Source of the DNA: Sphaerulina vaccinii
Taxonomy: Eukaryota > Ascomycota > Dothideomycetes > Mycosphaerellales > Mycosphaerellaceae
Direction: 5' to 3'
Assembly (NCBI GenBank): GCA_022570795.1
Contig: JAKUDP010000008.1
Location: 1,364,001 to 1,428,000 of the forward strand
DNA length: 64,000 bases
Shown here one piece after another: positions 10,290 to 21,429 of the stretch (positions are counted from its first letter, which is position 1; each line of letters starts with the position of its first letter). The notes under the pieces were generated by a model. The model was given only the letters and a program-made list of their open reading frames with translations, was not told the origin of the DNA and ran no database searches. Both the position numbers and the translations under genes were made by a program.

Positions 10290-13200
10290 ATGCTGCACAA
10301 GCTGTCTCCCGGAGCTCAGGCTCTGGGTCGTGAGCTACTGCTACAGCCATCGAACTTCGATAACCGTTGGACACACGCCTCGCACTGCGACCTACGCCGG
10401 ATCTTGTTTACATCACTTGCAAATGGCCGGGAAGAGTACATGCACTTCTTGTTTCCTAACGGGATATCATCCGACCGATCAGAGCTATGGTCCCTTAAGA
10501 AGGCACAGGGAGCGATGGAGGGCGCAGAGTACACGGCAGGAGCAAAAGGAACTGCTTGTGGGCACATCTTCAAGAGTGGAGAGAGCACCTATTCGTGCAA
10601 GACCTGTGCTGCTGATGACACTTGCGTGCTGTGTGCCAAGTGCTTCGAGAGCAGCCATCATGAAGGTCACATGGTCATGATCTCTGTCTCGCCTGGTAAT
10701 AGTGGCTGCTGCGATTGTGGAGATCATGAGGCATGGAAGAGAGAAGTTAAGTGCTCGATACACACCGCAGATGCAGAGCCTGAGCATAGGAGCGGTGGCA
10801 AGGATAAGCAGAGAGAATCGACACAACCGCAGTTGCCTCAGGATCTGGTTGAAGCTGTTCGCACGACTATTGCTCGATGCACCGACTACCTCTGCGATGT
10901 CTTTTCGTGCTCTCCTGAGCAGCTACGATTGCCTAAGTCGCGAGACAGTATCATGCAAGATGAGCATTTCTCAAGATTAGGAGACTTATATGGTGATGAG
11001 CCCATCGAAGAAGAGCCCGAATATGCTCTTGTGCTGTGGAACGATGAGAAGCACACAGTCGATGATGTGCAGAACCAGGTCGCTAGAGCTTGCTCCAAGC
11101 CCAAGAGATTCGGCAAGGAAAAAGCCATCGAAGTCGACGCTGTCGGCAGGTCGATCGTCACATACGACCGGGACCTGGATGAGCTAATCAGAATGTCCGA
11201 GATCATCGAGCAATTGAAACTCACGGTGACTATCAGATCAGCCCGAGACACTTTCCGAGAACAAATGTGCTCTGCTATCATCGACTGGTTCGCTGATATC
11301 TCTGGCTGTCTCGTTGGAGAGGATGCGAACCTTCTCCGGAACACGATCTGCGAGGAATTCCTGACGCCGTGGAGACCCGGCGGTGCTGCTCACAACAAAG
11401 ACATTGGTGCGCAAGGCATAGATGATCACGAGATTGACGACAACGAAAACACTAGAAGGAGAGAGCGCATGCTCGTCAATCACTTTCGTTCGCCTGGTCT
11501 TGTTGCTGTGGGCGGTGGCAATAATGTGCTTCGCCTAGATGTCGAAGTTCAAGATCCTGACGATGATGAAGATGACGAGGACGATGAAGAAGGAGCAAAC
11601 GACGATGAGGACAACGAGGAGAACGACGAAGACGAAGATATGGACGATGATGACGATGACGATCAAAACACCTGGACCACGAGAATACGACGTGCGCGTA
11701 TCAACGTGGACGCTGCTGGAGAGATGGACATCGACATCATGGATGATGGTGTCATGGATGATGCGGAAGATGGCGCCGAAGTGCTCGAAGCCACACTCGC
11801 AGGATATCCACCTCCACCACCTCCGCCAGAGCATAGTAGACAGCGCGGAGAAATTCTGACGCCGCAGGACAGTGATGACGGGGAAGCCGAACAGCCCAGG
11901 CCATCGACCAACGAACCGTTCCCACACGTGCCTAAGACACCTAAGGCGAGAGTCTCGAGGAGGCTACGACCCAGTAAGCACTGGTTGGAGAAGCCAGACG
12001 CCTACAAATCACCTCGACCTAACGAGCCAGGCGAAGACATTTGGCAGCGTGTGCGGCTGGACTACCTCATTTTGTACGACTTGCGCTTATGGAAGACACT
12101 CCGAATCAGTCTACGCCACCTGTACATCACCACGGTAGTGACGATACCTCACTTCAAGCGCATCATTGGCTTGCGGATAGCTGGTCTATACACTGCTCTG
12201 GCGCAGCTGTACCTCATCGCGGATCGGGAACCAGACCACTCCATAATCAACCTCAGTGTGCAGCTACTGACCACGCCGTCAGTGACCCAAGAAGTCGTCG
12301 ATCGTGGCAACTTCCTGAGCAACCTGATGGCAATACTCTACACTTTCCTCACAACACGGCAGGTTGGATTCCCCGAGGATGTCCATCCCAAGGCCACTTT
12401 GGCTTTTGATGCTGGTACTGTGACAAATCGTCGCATCTTCCACTTCTTCCTCGATCTGCGGTGGCTGTTTCGGTCAGAGCTGATTCACTGGCGTATGCGA
12501 TGCGAGCCACGCTACCTACTCCAGTTTCTCGATCTTGTGAAGCTTCACCAAGGTGTCTGCCCGAACATTCGTGCACTTGGAGAGCATGTCGAGTATGAGT
12601 CTGATACCTGGATCAGCGCACAGCTCATTGTTAAGGACGTAAACAAGCTATGCAAGGATGTCGCACTATCCTTCGCGGCGGACGAGAAGTTCGGAGATCA
12701 GAACGCAAATCTGCACAGAGCGCTGCGCGTAGTTGGTCAAATCACGATGATCAATGCCTTTGGGTATGAGAGGAAGCGCTTCTCGGCTGCTGAGCTCAGA
12801 GACGACCTCGCTTGGCACAGTGTTGGACCATTCGAAACGAGTGGCAAAACCTACAGTGTCCCGAAACTGGTGGTGCAGAGTGAGCCGATGAGCTTTCATC
12901 ACCCACTCCACTATCTCTTGTCGTGGCTTCTCGAGAACGCGCGCGGCATGGATCGCAGTCAGATTCGGTTGTTGCTACACTTCGCGCCTGAAGACCTCAA
13001 AGATCCATACAATCAAAGCAGAACGGCACCTGCACCGAGCAACTTGACCCACGATGAGCTGTTGAGTGGCATCTTCGACCACCCACTGCGCGTATGCGTT
13101 TGGCTAGCACAGATGAAAGCCGGTATGTGGGTGCGCAATGGCATAACACTTCGACATCAAGCGCATACCTATCGTAGCGTGTCCACCAGAGACGTTGGCT

Positions 13201-16200
13201 ATCAGCGCGATATCTTCATGATACAGTCGGGTCTCGTCCTATGCGGTGCCGAAAACGAACTTCCTGGAGAGCGCTACCTGGCACAAATGCTTGACCGCTT
13301 TCAGATGACCGGCTGGGTTCAGGGCGACTACAAAGTCGTACCTGGATTCGAAGAGCCGCAGCAACTGGATTGCATCGAGGATTTCTTTCATACACTCGTG
13401 ATTGCCCTGTCTGAGCGAGGCAACCTCATCCCTAGTATGACGGAAGCTGAGCAGCACGACAGAGTGCTACAGCATGACATTGCACACGCACTCGTCTTCA
13501 AGCCACTGTCATTCTCCGAACTCGCTAGTCGCGTGACTGAGAAGGTGGGCGAGTCTGACGACTTCAATCGCGTGTTAGCCAACATGACTACGTTCCGACA
13601 GCCTGAAGGACTCTCAGATGTGGGCACGTTCCAGCTGAAGTCAGAGTACGTTGGTCTGGTCGATCCGTACTATGCGCACTACACACGAAACTTCCGCGAA
13701 GAGGCGGAGCAGGCCCTCAAGAAGCACATAGCGAAGAAGAACGGCAAGAAGTTCGAAGATGTCGTTTACGAGCCTCAGCTGGAGCCCATCGAATCAGGTC
13801 TGTTCAAGGATCTCGCTGCTTTCACTGCCACGCCATTGTTTGTGCAGATTCTAGGGGCCGCACTGAACTTCGCTGTCAATCTCAAGCATGTTGCGCCCAA
13901 GGTGCAAGTCACCAGAGTCGAGACGTTCTTACATATGGTGCTTCACCTGATCTTGCTGGCAGTGCTGGAGGACAAGACAGAGGCAGGCGGTGAGGGTGGC
14001 TTTATAAGACTTGCGGTCGATGCTACCTGGTGTGGACCGTCCCACGGCTCCAGAGCTCTTGCGAACCATGAAGACTATCAGCCCGATCTAGTGTCCTTCC
14101 TCGCTAGATTGGCAGACATGGATGAGTACGCTTCGTCTCACCCAGCAGTGAAGAACGTCCTTCGAAAGATGCAATCAAGGCGGCCTGATAGACTTGCACT
14201 CGTGGCTAGTAGCCAGCTTGCTCTCCTGCTAGATCGTGCTGACACTGCCTCACCAGCTTCTTTATCAGCTGAGGATAAGGAGAAGAAGAAGCAGGAGGCG
14301 AAGGCGCGCCAAGCCAAGGTGATGGCACAGATGAAGGCTCAGCAGAACAGCTTCTTGATGAACCAAGGTCTAGAGTCTTTCGATGATGAAGACTTGGACG
14401 ACCCTGGTGAGGATGCCATGTCGACCACAGACGACATCCACCACGCACGCAAGATCTGGGAGTTTCCTACCGGTACTTGTATACTATGTCAAGAGGAGAC
14501 TGACGATCAGCGACTCTACGGTACTTTCGCATTCCTCGGCGAGAGCAACATATTGCGACAGACACCAGTCGATGACGACGACTACATTCAAGAAGTGCTC
14601 GACACTCCCGAAAGCCTAGACTCGTCAGCTGAACATCTTCGACCGTTTGGCGTTGCTGGCGACAATAAGCAGAAGGTAACCAGAGTTGGGCCTGATGGCA
14701 CACCCTACACCACAGAGCGACCTGGCCTCAGCAAAGGCTTTCCACACCAGTCAGACGGTATCAAAGGACCTGTCAGTACGAGCTGTGGCCACATCATGCA
14801 CTGGCACTGCTTTGAACTCTACCAAAATGCAACGCACAGACGGCATGCTCAACAGATAGCACGTAACCATCCCGAGCGTGTTGAGAATCGAGAGTTCATC
14901 TGCCCACTCTGCAAAGCGCTGGGCAATACCTTCCTGCCAATCATATGGAGGTCTAAGGAATGTACACCGGAGCACGAAGTGCACGCAAAGCTCGACTTCA
15001 AGGACTGGCTCGTTGAGAACAAGTATCACGCAAACCTTGCATTCCTCGAAAATATCACAGCGCCTCATGTTTATCAGCAGAGATACCAAGAGGTATCGGA
15101 TCTCTATTCGGAGCGCAGCCATGAGTACTTCAGCAATATGCTCGCACCGAATCTCATGCAGACGATGCAGGAGCTCACGTTGAACTCGCCTGTCGCAAGT
15201 CCAACCACTAGAAGTCTTCTCGATCGCCACCCGTTCCGCGCTGCCGCAAGCATATTTGGTAGACCATTTGGTATGGCAATGGGTGCAGGAGGACGAGACG
15301 TGGCGACTGCCCCAACCAGCCAATTTCATGCCGGACCAGGTGATCTGAGTGGCGAAAATGACGCAGAAGCGAACAGATTGTCTGAGATATACGTGGCCTA
15401 CAAACGCATCGATGATATGGTCAAGGCAAACCAGCTTGCGGGTACCGATGCCATCGATGGAGGTTTCACATCTACTGTGAATCCTGTCGCCGCACTTTCG
15501 AGAGCCCTGGGCTTGAGCATCAGTGCTTGGGAGATTGCGCATCGTGGTGTAGAGCACTCTGATCCTTTCGCCACGAGTCTAGTGAAAGACATGTCGGATC
15601 AGAGTATGACGCATCTGAGGATCTTGTGTGAGACGATCGAGAGCTACCTCGCGCTCAACGTCCTTAAGTCTGGATCAAACATTGTGGCACGTGAAACGTT
15701 CAAGAAGCGCGACATCATTACTGCCCAGTTGTTCGGCACAGAGTCGTCGGATACTATGGTCAAGCTGCAGAACCTGGCTGGAAAGCTCCTCTTCCAGGAC
15801 GACATCTTCTTGTTCTTCTCGGACTGGCTTAGCCTCATGGCACCGGACGTCGCTGAGGCAGCAAGCATTCTGCAGCTTTGTCTGTGGGCGGAAGTCGTCA
15901 AAGTTGTGCATGTCTATGGACCCATTCTGTCAGACGAGCAGCGGTTGGAAAATCGAAGTCAGAACGTTGCGCTGATCGATGCCGAGAACCTGCTGACTTG
16001 GAAGTTCGTGCTCGCGAAGATGTTTTCCAATGAGGATCATACCCGTGATCCTGAAGATGTAAACGACGAGACAGCTACACTCCTGCGAACCTTGGTTGAC
16101 AAGTATGCGCTTGCTTTCCTACGAAAGTGTGCCGTACTCATGGTTGTGCGGTATGGTCTCGACTTTGATTGTCCTTTTGCTCTGGACCCAGAAGAACCCG

Positions 16201-16949
16201 AGATGGGCCGACTAACGAAACTTCTGCACATCCTGTCTCTCGATGACATCTGCAAACTGTTTACAACAGACTCTGAAGGTGGACATACACTCCAAGTCCT
16301 GACGCACCGCTGGCTGCAACAGGCCGGTCAGGAGCCTCATCAAGATCAGCAACGAGACTGGACCAGCAGCGAAGCGATTCGTTACACACCAATTGAAGTA
16401 ACTCATCGCCTGCCAATCACTCTGTCGCACCCAAGCATCCTCGAACTTGTCGGCCTACCTAAGACGTACGATACCTTGACCGAAGAAGCCACGAAGCGCA
16501 AGTGCCCCACCACAGGCAAAGACATTGTCGACGCCACCTTGTGCCTCCAATGCGGCGAAATCTTCTGCTCCCAAGCAATCTGCTGCATCAAAGACAAAAC
16601 CTTCGGTGGCTGTTACCAACACATGGCAAAACACGGCATGCGAACCGGTCAATTCATCAACATCAGAAAGTGTATGGTACTTTTCTTGCATGTTCGCGGT
16701 GAAAACAAGAACGGTAATAATGAGAAGAATGTTGATGGGAGGGTTAGTTCCGGGTGTTTTATGCAAGCGCCTTATTTGGATCGTTGGGGTGAGACGGATC
16801 CTACGCTGAGGAGACATCAGATGTTGTTTTTGAATAAGAAGAGATATGAGAAATTGGTTAGGGAGGTTTGGGTGGGAGGGTTGACGCAGACTGTTGTTAG
16901 TAGGAAGTTGGAGGGGGATGTTAATCCTGGGGGGTGGGAGACTTTGTGA
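10290..16949 (+). CDS. UBR1: E3 ubiquitin ligase UBR1 (N-recognin)
   Basis: Recognises destabilising N-terminal residues (N-degron pathway) and, with an E2 of the Rad6 type, ubiquitinates substrates for the proteasome. Single uninterrupted exon, 2219 aa, close to the usual fungal size. The UBR box at about 90-158 keeps the Cys/His zinc ligands (CGHIF, CKTC, CVLCAKCF, HHEGH, CCDCGD). A ClpS-like hydrophobic N-degron pocket follows at about 245-320 (ALVLWNDEKHTVDDV). A very acidic low-complexity segment spans about 425-465. The RING-H2 domain spans about 1397-1545 (CILCQEE, SCGHIMHWHCF, CPLCK) with a long internal loop. A C-terminal UBR-ligase cap with a Cys cluster starts near 2072 (CPTTGKDI, CLQCGEIFC). 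All parts appear intact. Confidence 0.95.
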   Translation: MLHKLSPGAQALGRELLLQPSNFDNRWTHASHCDLRRILFTSLANGREEYMHFLFPNGISSDRSELWSLKKAQGAMEGAEYTAGAKGTACGHIFKSGESTYSCKTCAADDTCVLCAKCFESSHHEGHMVMISVSPGNSGCCDCGDHEAWKREVKCSIHTADAEPEHRSGGKDKQRESTQPQLPQDLVEAVRTTIARCTDYLCDVFSCSPEQLRLPKSRDSIMQDEHFSRLGDLYGDEPIEEEPEYALVLWNDEKHTVDDVQNQVARACSKPKRFGKEKAIEVDAVGRSIVTYDRDLDELIRMSEIIEQLKLTVTIRSARDTFREQMCSAIIDWFADISGCLVGEDANLLRNTICEEFLTPWRPGGAAHNKDIGAQGIDDHEIDDNENTRRRERMLVNHFRSPGLVAVGGGNNVLRLDVEVQDPDDDEDDEDDEEGANDDEDNEENDEDEDMDDDDDDDQNTWTTRIRRARINVDAAGEMDIDIMDDGVMDDAEDGAEVLEATLAGYPPPPPPPEHSRQRGEILTPQDSDDGEAEQPRPSTNEPFPHVPKTPKARVSRRLRPSKHWLEKPDAYKSPRPNEPGEDIWQRVRLDYLILYDLRLWKTLRISLRHLYITTVVTIPHFKRIIGLRIAGLYTALAQLYLIADREPDHSIINLSVQLLTTPSVTQEVVDRGNFLSNLMAILYTFLTTRQVGFPEDVHPKATLAFDAGTVTNRRIFHFFLDLRWLFRSELIHWRMRCEPRYLLQFLDLVKLHQGVCPNIRALGEHVEYESDTWISAQLIVKDVNKLCKDVALSFAADEKFGDQNANLHRALRVVGQITMINAFGYERKRFSAAELRDDLAWHSVGPFETSGKTYSVPKLVVQSEPMSFHHPLHYLLSWLLENARGMDRSQIRLLLHFAPEDLKDPYNQSRTAPAPSNLTHDELLSGIFDHPLRVCVWLAQMKAGMWVRNGITLRHQAHTYRSVSTRDVGYQRDIFMIQSGLVLCGAENELPGERYLAQMLDRFQMTGWVQGDYKVVPGFEEPQQLDCIEDFFHTLVIALSERGNLIPSMTEAEQHDRVLQHDIAHALVFKPLSFSELASRVTEKVGESDDFNRVLANMTTFRQPEGLSDVGTFQLKSEYVGLVDPYYAHYTRNFREEAEQALKKHIAKKNGKKFEDVVYEPQLEPIESGLFKDLAAFTATPLFVQILGAALNFAVNLKHVAPKVQVTRVETFLHMVLHLILLAVLEDKTEAGGEGGFIRLAVDATWCGPSHGSRALANHEDYQPDLVSFLARLADMDEYASSHPAVKNVLRKMQSRRPDRLALVASSQLALLLDRADTASPASLSAEDKEKKKQEAKARQAKVMAQMKAQQNSFLMNQGLESFDDEDLDDPGEDAMSTTDDIHHARKIWEFPTGTCILCQEETDDQRLYGTFAFLGESNILRQTPVDDDDYIQEVLDTPESLDSSAEHLRPFGVAGDNKQKVTRVGPDGTPYTTERPGLSKGFPHQSDGIKGPVSTSCGHIMHWHCFELYQNATHRRHAQQIARNHPERVENREFICPLCKALGNTFLPIIWRSKECTPEHEVHAKLDFKDWLVENKYHANLAFLENITAPHVYQQRYQEVSDLYSERSHEYFSNMLAPNLMQTMQELTLNSPVASPTTRSLLDRHPFRAAASIFGRPFGMAMGAGGRDVATAPTSQFHAGPGDLSGENDAEANRLSEIYVAYKRIDDMVKANQLAGTDAIDGGFTSTVNPVAALSRALGLSISAWEIAHRGVEHSDPFATSLVKDMSDQSMTHLRILCETIESYLALNVLKSGSNIVARETFKKRDIITAQLFGTESSDTMVKLQNLAGKLLFQDDIFLFFSDWLSLMAPDVAEAASILQLCLWAEVVKVVHVYGPILSDEQRLENRSQNVALIDAENLLTWKFVLAKMFSNEDHTRDPEDVNDETATLLRTLVDKYALAFLRKCAVLMVVRYGLDFDCPFALDPEEPEMGRLTKLLHILSLDDICKLFTTDSEGGHTLQVLTHRWLQQAGQEPHQDQQRDWTSSEAIRYTPIEVTHRLPITLSHPSILELVGLPKTYDTLTEEATKRKCPTTGKDIVDATLCLQCGEIFCSQAICCIKDKTFGGCYQHMAKHGMRTGQFINIRKCMVLFLHVRGENKNGNNEKNVDGRVSSGCFMQAPYLDRWGETDPTLRRHQMLFLNKKRYEKLVREVWVGGLTQTVVSRKLEGDVNPGGWETL

Positions 16950-17676
16950 TTGATGGTACATTGGTGGACTTGGTATTGGTGGTCTTGATACGATTACGAA
17001 CGATGGTGCGGATTGCGAGTGCAGGTGCACAACTTGGAGTTCTCGATCGAAGATACGACTTGGCGTACTGGTTGGAGGTATAGAACGAAGGTCATGAAGC
17101 ATAGTATGGAGTTTCGAGGCAGTATATGGTACATAGCATGGTCATTCAAGCTTTCTACTTTAGCCCTTCACAACAACATGAAGGTTCCGCATACAGCAAC
17201 AACGAGCAACCCGCGTGCGACCGATTCCCGCGCCGCATATGCATCCGGACGTCGCAAACAACTGCATCCGAAGTGCACGAACAATAAGCGCGAAGACGCT
17301 GAGCATATCCGAGCTGGAAATTGCAGGCCGCGCACTGTAGTTCGTGGAACTTCGTGCCCTGATCCTTGCAGCCAAGCCAGTCCGACACGGAAGATCCGGC
17401 GAGCACGTGAACCACCAGACATATTTCTGCTCCCTTACTGTCAATATACATGGAAGCATTGGTCTCGGGCTTACAGCAAGCACTGTTGACCTGCTGCTAC
17501 CTGTCAGGAACGCGTCTTGTCACAACTGTAATGAGAGAGATGACGAACACACGTTCGTTTTCGTGTCTGGATGACACCACTACACTCTCGTGAAGCGCTG
17601 TCTCAACTACTGATGATAATAGCTTTAATCGTATACAAGCACGGCAAAGCGTTCTAGCGTCCACTCATTGATCAAG
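16950..17676. other. intergenic between UBR1 and MFS gene
   Basis: UBR1 3' flank and MFS promoter. Overlapping short ORFs on both strands show no domain. No RNA gene seen. Confidence 0.5.
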
Positions 17677-19526
17677 ATGTCTCCTTCTTACAGTCTTTCT
17701 CCGCTTACACCACAACCTTCACAGGACTTCATCTCCGTCCATACAGCCGACTACACGAGTCGCCAAGGCTCCCAAACCACGCTCCTTAAGCATTCCAACT
17801 CATCGACGGACTACGTCGCCGAACTCGAAGCTGTCGAAGCCAGCAGGAACTCCACTACGACGACGGTCACAACTCCGAATCGTACTTTCAGCAAGCATGA
17901 CCAGAAGCGTATCAACAAGACCATCAGCAGAAGAGTTGTCATGCTGCTGGGCATGATGTGTTCGATATCCTTGATTGATAGTACTACTATGCCGTGTGCA
18001 CTGGTGATTGGCATGGGGAGAGATCTCGATCTGGTTGGCAGCCGATACAATATTCTTACTGCAATGTTCTTCGCACCTCTTATCGTGCTGGTGTTTCCAT
18101 CGACAGTCCTGGTGCGCAAGTGGAATTCGCGGATGCTTCTCGCGGTGTCGACGTTTCTGTGGGGTCTCACTATGATTGCTTCAGGGATGGTCAAGAACTG
18201 GGAGCAGATGCTCGTATTGAGGTTCATGCTTGGGATATGGGAGGCCGGGTGAGTTTGGACCCCTCTTTTGTTGCGCGGCATCAAGCTCACATGGCCACGA
18301 TGACAAGTCTCCTCTCAGGCTGCATCTATCTGATACAGTGCTGGCATCCACGATTAAACCTCGCGAGAGCATACGCGGACTTCTTTCTCCTTGGCCTCCT
18401 ACCAGCCGCTATGAGCGGCCTATTTGGAGGCGGACTATCGAAACTTGAAGGAAAGGGATCTGGACCAGAGTGGTGGGGTGCTCATGAGAAGAACAATGCG
18501 CCTGGGTATCCTTCCTATACTGATCCATCCACTCCTTTTACCGAAGGTGGTTATGGACCTGGCGTTGCTGGTTGGAGGTATGATCAATCACCCTCCGATA
18601 ATCTCTGACAGTGCGAGTTGACCATTTCACAGATGGATCTTCTTCTTCAACGGCACAATGACCTGTCTCACGAGTATAGCCGCCTGGTTCCTTCTTGTCG
18701 ACTTTCCAGACAAAGTCATCGAAGGTTCACGCCCCATCGTCAGATTTCTCACGAAGGACGAAGTCACCTGTAAGGTCCAGGAGATAGCAGAAGACCGTCA
18801 AGATGTCTTTCCCACGCAGTCAGTTGATCTCCTTTCCCTAGTTACGCATCAACTGACTTTCAGCCCACTAGCTTCGATCTCGCGCAGTACATCTCCCTTA
18901 TCTTCACCCTCAAACTCTGGCTCTTCGCCCTCCTCTTCAGCCTCACCTCCTTCGTAAGCTACTCAATAGCTTTCTCCTTGCCCATCATCATGCTCGAAAA
19001 TCTCGATATCCAACCTCCGAACAGAGCCCTGCTTTCAACTCTGCCGCCATATCTCGTTGCTGCAATCGCAGGAAGAATATGCGCACATTTCTCAGATCGA
19101 CGGAGACTAAGATCTCCTTTCCTTCTTGGATACAGCGTTTTGGCTATCGCAGGTCTCTGCATAATGGCTTTCACGAACACACAAGCCATACAATACATTG
19201 GCGCGTTCTTCGTCACATTACCTCTGTGTGCAAGTTTATCGATGATTATGGCGTGGCAGGCGGATAATGTGAGAGGGCAATGGAAGCGAGCTGCAGGAAC
19301 TTCCCTTCTGATCTGTGCGGGTGCTGTTGGTGGTATGGCGGCTTCGTTTGCTTTTCACGTGGAAGAAGACGCTCCACGCTTCTATCATGGATTTGGCTTT
19401 TGCATTGGCGCGATGGTGGGGAGTGTCTGCGTAGTCCTCTTGTTGTGTTATGATATGAGGCAAGAGAATAAGAGAGCTGGACTCAGTGGGACTGAGGGAA
19501 TGGAGGGATATCAGTATACACTGTAG
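17677..19526 (+). CDS. MFS transporter, allantoate permease (Dal5/anion:cation symporter) type
   Basis: Plasma-membrane carrier of about 12 transmembrane helices. Four exons (17677-18248, 18308-18577, 18633-18818, 18872-19526) give 560 aa. The first in-frame ATG is at 17677. Recognisable family segments are FMLGIWEAG-LLSGCIYLIQCW across intron 1, GWRWIFFFNGTMTC across intron 2 and FDLAQYISLIFTLKLWLFAL after intron 3. The loop between halves 4 and 5 contains an extra glycine/proline-rich insertion (about 220-275: GSGPEWWGAHEKNNAPGYP and following) that is typical of one fungal subgroup. Substrates in this family are organic anions such as allantoate, nicotinate, pantothenate or dipeptides; the exact one cannot be told. 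No N-terminal signal peptide. It ends 12 bp from the stop codon of the opposing gene. Confidence 0.88.
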
Positions 19527-19538
19527 CATTTGTATATG

Positions 19539-20523
19539 TCAGATTATGATATATGCACTACTTACAAGGCCAGTTGAGTCAGAGATGCCATTCCCGCGAG
19601 CATTCTTGAAGTAGCAATTTCCCTTCTGTCCTCTTTCGAAAGAGGCTGTGAGATTGGCGCCGTACGTCACTGCTTTGCAAGGGTATGGAACGGAGTTAGT
19701 GCCAGATTGCTGGTTATATTTCGCACCTAGCGCAGCAAACCTCAGTGATGGTCATATATGTCTTTCGTAGCGGCTCGACTTACACTGAGTCATACAGTCT
19801 ATAAATGTATAGGACATGACTGCCGTTATGTCGCTCAAGTTTCGTGTTGTCGAAGCTCCATTTGTTGTCGTATCGTACACGGCTGAGCCCGTTGGCATGT
19901 CGATATTGCAGAGCTCATTGAGCGTCGTCGTAGATGAGCCCGTGTTGACCACGTAGCCACCCTCGCCAGGACCGGTCTGATTACAAGAGACGCAAGCGAT
20001 CCCGGTCTGTCCACTTGTCACTCCTGAACAAGTTGACGATGCTATACTTGACGTGGAGGCTGTGGAAGTGCTCGTCGCAGATACGGAGGACGTAGTGGTA
20101 TTGGCAGTCTGCGACTGCGATTCTGACTGCGATTGCCCGACGTTGCTCGAGCTTAGGCTGTTAGTGTTTCTGATACATGTCTGGAAGATAGTGTTGATCA
20201 TCTCACCTTTTGTTCGATCCCGACGTCAACCCAATACCTAGACCTGCTCCCATCCCGACGGCGATCGCGATAAGTATGGCCAGTATTATGCCCAAGATGA
20301 TCCACCTTCTCTTGGACATTCTGCTGGACTTGCTATGGCCTTCCGCATGCTGTACGGCAGAGCCTTGAGGCATTGCTTCTTTGTCGGCATCGCCATGCCT
20401 GTAGTGCCCATGCTCCCATTTCCCAGGAATCGCTTGCGCTCCCTCTCCATCTCTAGGGATCACCATCGGGAAGTCCTCCCTTTCTACTACCTCCGGAAGA
20501 CTCGAGTGATTATCCACGTTCAT
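19539..20523 (-). CDS. single-pass membrane protein with Ser/Thr-rich and cysteine-containing extracellular domain
   Basis: Three exons (20523-20207, 20157-19784, 19726-19539; introns 49 and 57 nt) give 292 aa. A hydrophilic N-terminal region (about 1-73) is followed by basic KRR and one strong transmembrane helix (74-98, rich in Ile/Ala/Gly). A Ser/Thr-rich stretch (about 107-150) comes next, then a C-terminal domain with regularly placed cysteines (ACVSCNQTG, ELCNIDMP, FIDCMTQC, YPCKAVTYGANL, GNCYFKN). The last part resembles the PAN/apple-like module at the end of many fungal surface proteins. The topology (type II-like, no signal peptide) suggests an extracellular C-terminus. Possible roles are wall sensing or carbohydrate binding; this is inference. 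Confidence 0.75.
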
Positions 20524-21429
20524 CGTAGCACTGAGTTCAGTCGTGTCGCAGCGCGTTGAGAATGACGTCTTCGCCCGGGCAGACGGCTACAATATGGATT
20601 GAAGCACGCTCAACGGGCAATAGGACATGCTCTTCGTTCGTGTTTGGGTGGAATCTCGGAAAATCTTCGAGGCGACTTTTGAGAATTGGAAGTACTGGTC
20701 AGCTCACACAAACACGGCATATTGTCACACTGACACAGCAGACTGAGAACAAGGCTGTGATCGAGCACGACCTGCCAGCCTCTCCTGTTCTAGGTATAGC
20801 GCAGCCTTGCGAGAAGAAATGATACGTTCGCGAGCGAATCGCATCCTGGAACGCAGATGAGAGGCTCTCTGCCTGCTTGAACAATAAGAACAGGTCTGTA
20901 TCCTACTCGTCGCACAAAGCAACGACCCATGAGGCACATGCGGCGCTGACTATCGTGGGCTCGCCAGCAAGTGCCCTGATAGCAGTGATCTTCAGCTTGA
21001 CCATGGTTTCACGAGCTTCTGAGGAAAGTCGGCATCTCTGTCCTATTGTGTGTTAAGTAAGGTGTTAGAAGGGAGAGCTTTGCATCATTCGGCCTGAGGC
21101 TGCCAGTGAGGAAAGAGAGGAAGAAGAAGAAGAGAGGTTTATATATGGGAGGGAAAGAGGAATCCCAGGACATTTGGCTAGCTCCCGCTTCCCGCGGGCG
21201 AATGGTCTCCAAGACGTTCACCATACCATCTTCATCTCCATTGATTTCACCCGTCGCCGAATTCGATGTCCTCAGAAACATGCCAAGAGCGACATTCCTT
21301 AGCGCAGCCTGCTTCTGATTGGCTCAAAAATCTGTATAGCATAGTCTGTTTAGTATGGATGCCTCTTCGTTCTTGCAACTAATACGATTTGAGCATCTTC
21401 CAGCATACACCGGCTACATTTCTCTACTC
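20524..21429. other. intergenic, 0.9 kb
   Basis: Between the membrane-protein start and the GH93 stop. It contains a purine-rich run near 21112-21136 (AGGAAGAAGAAGAAG-type) and short ORFs only. No supported gene. Confidence 0.5.
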
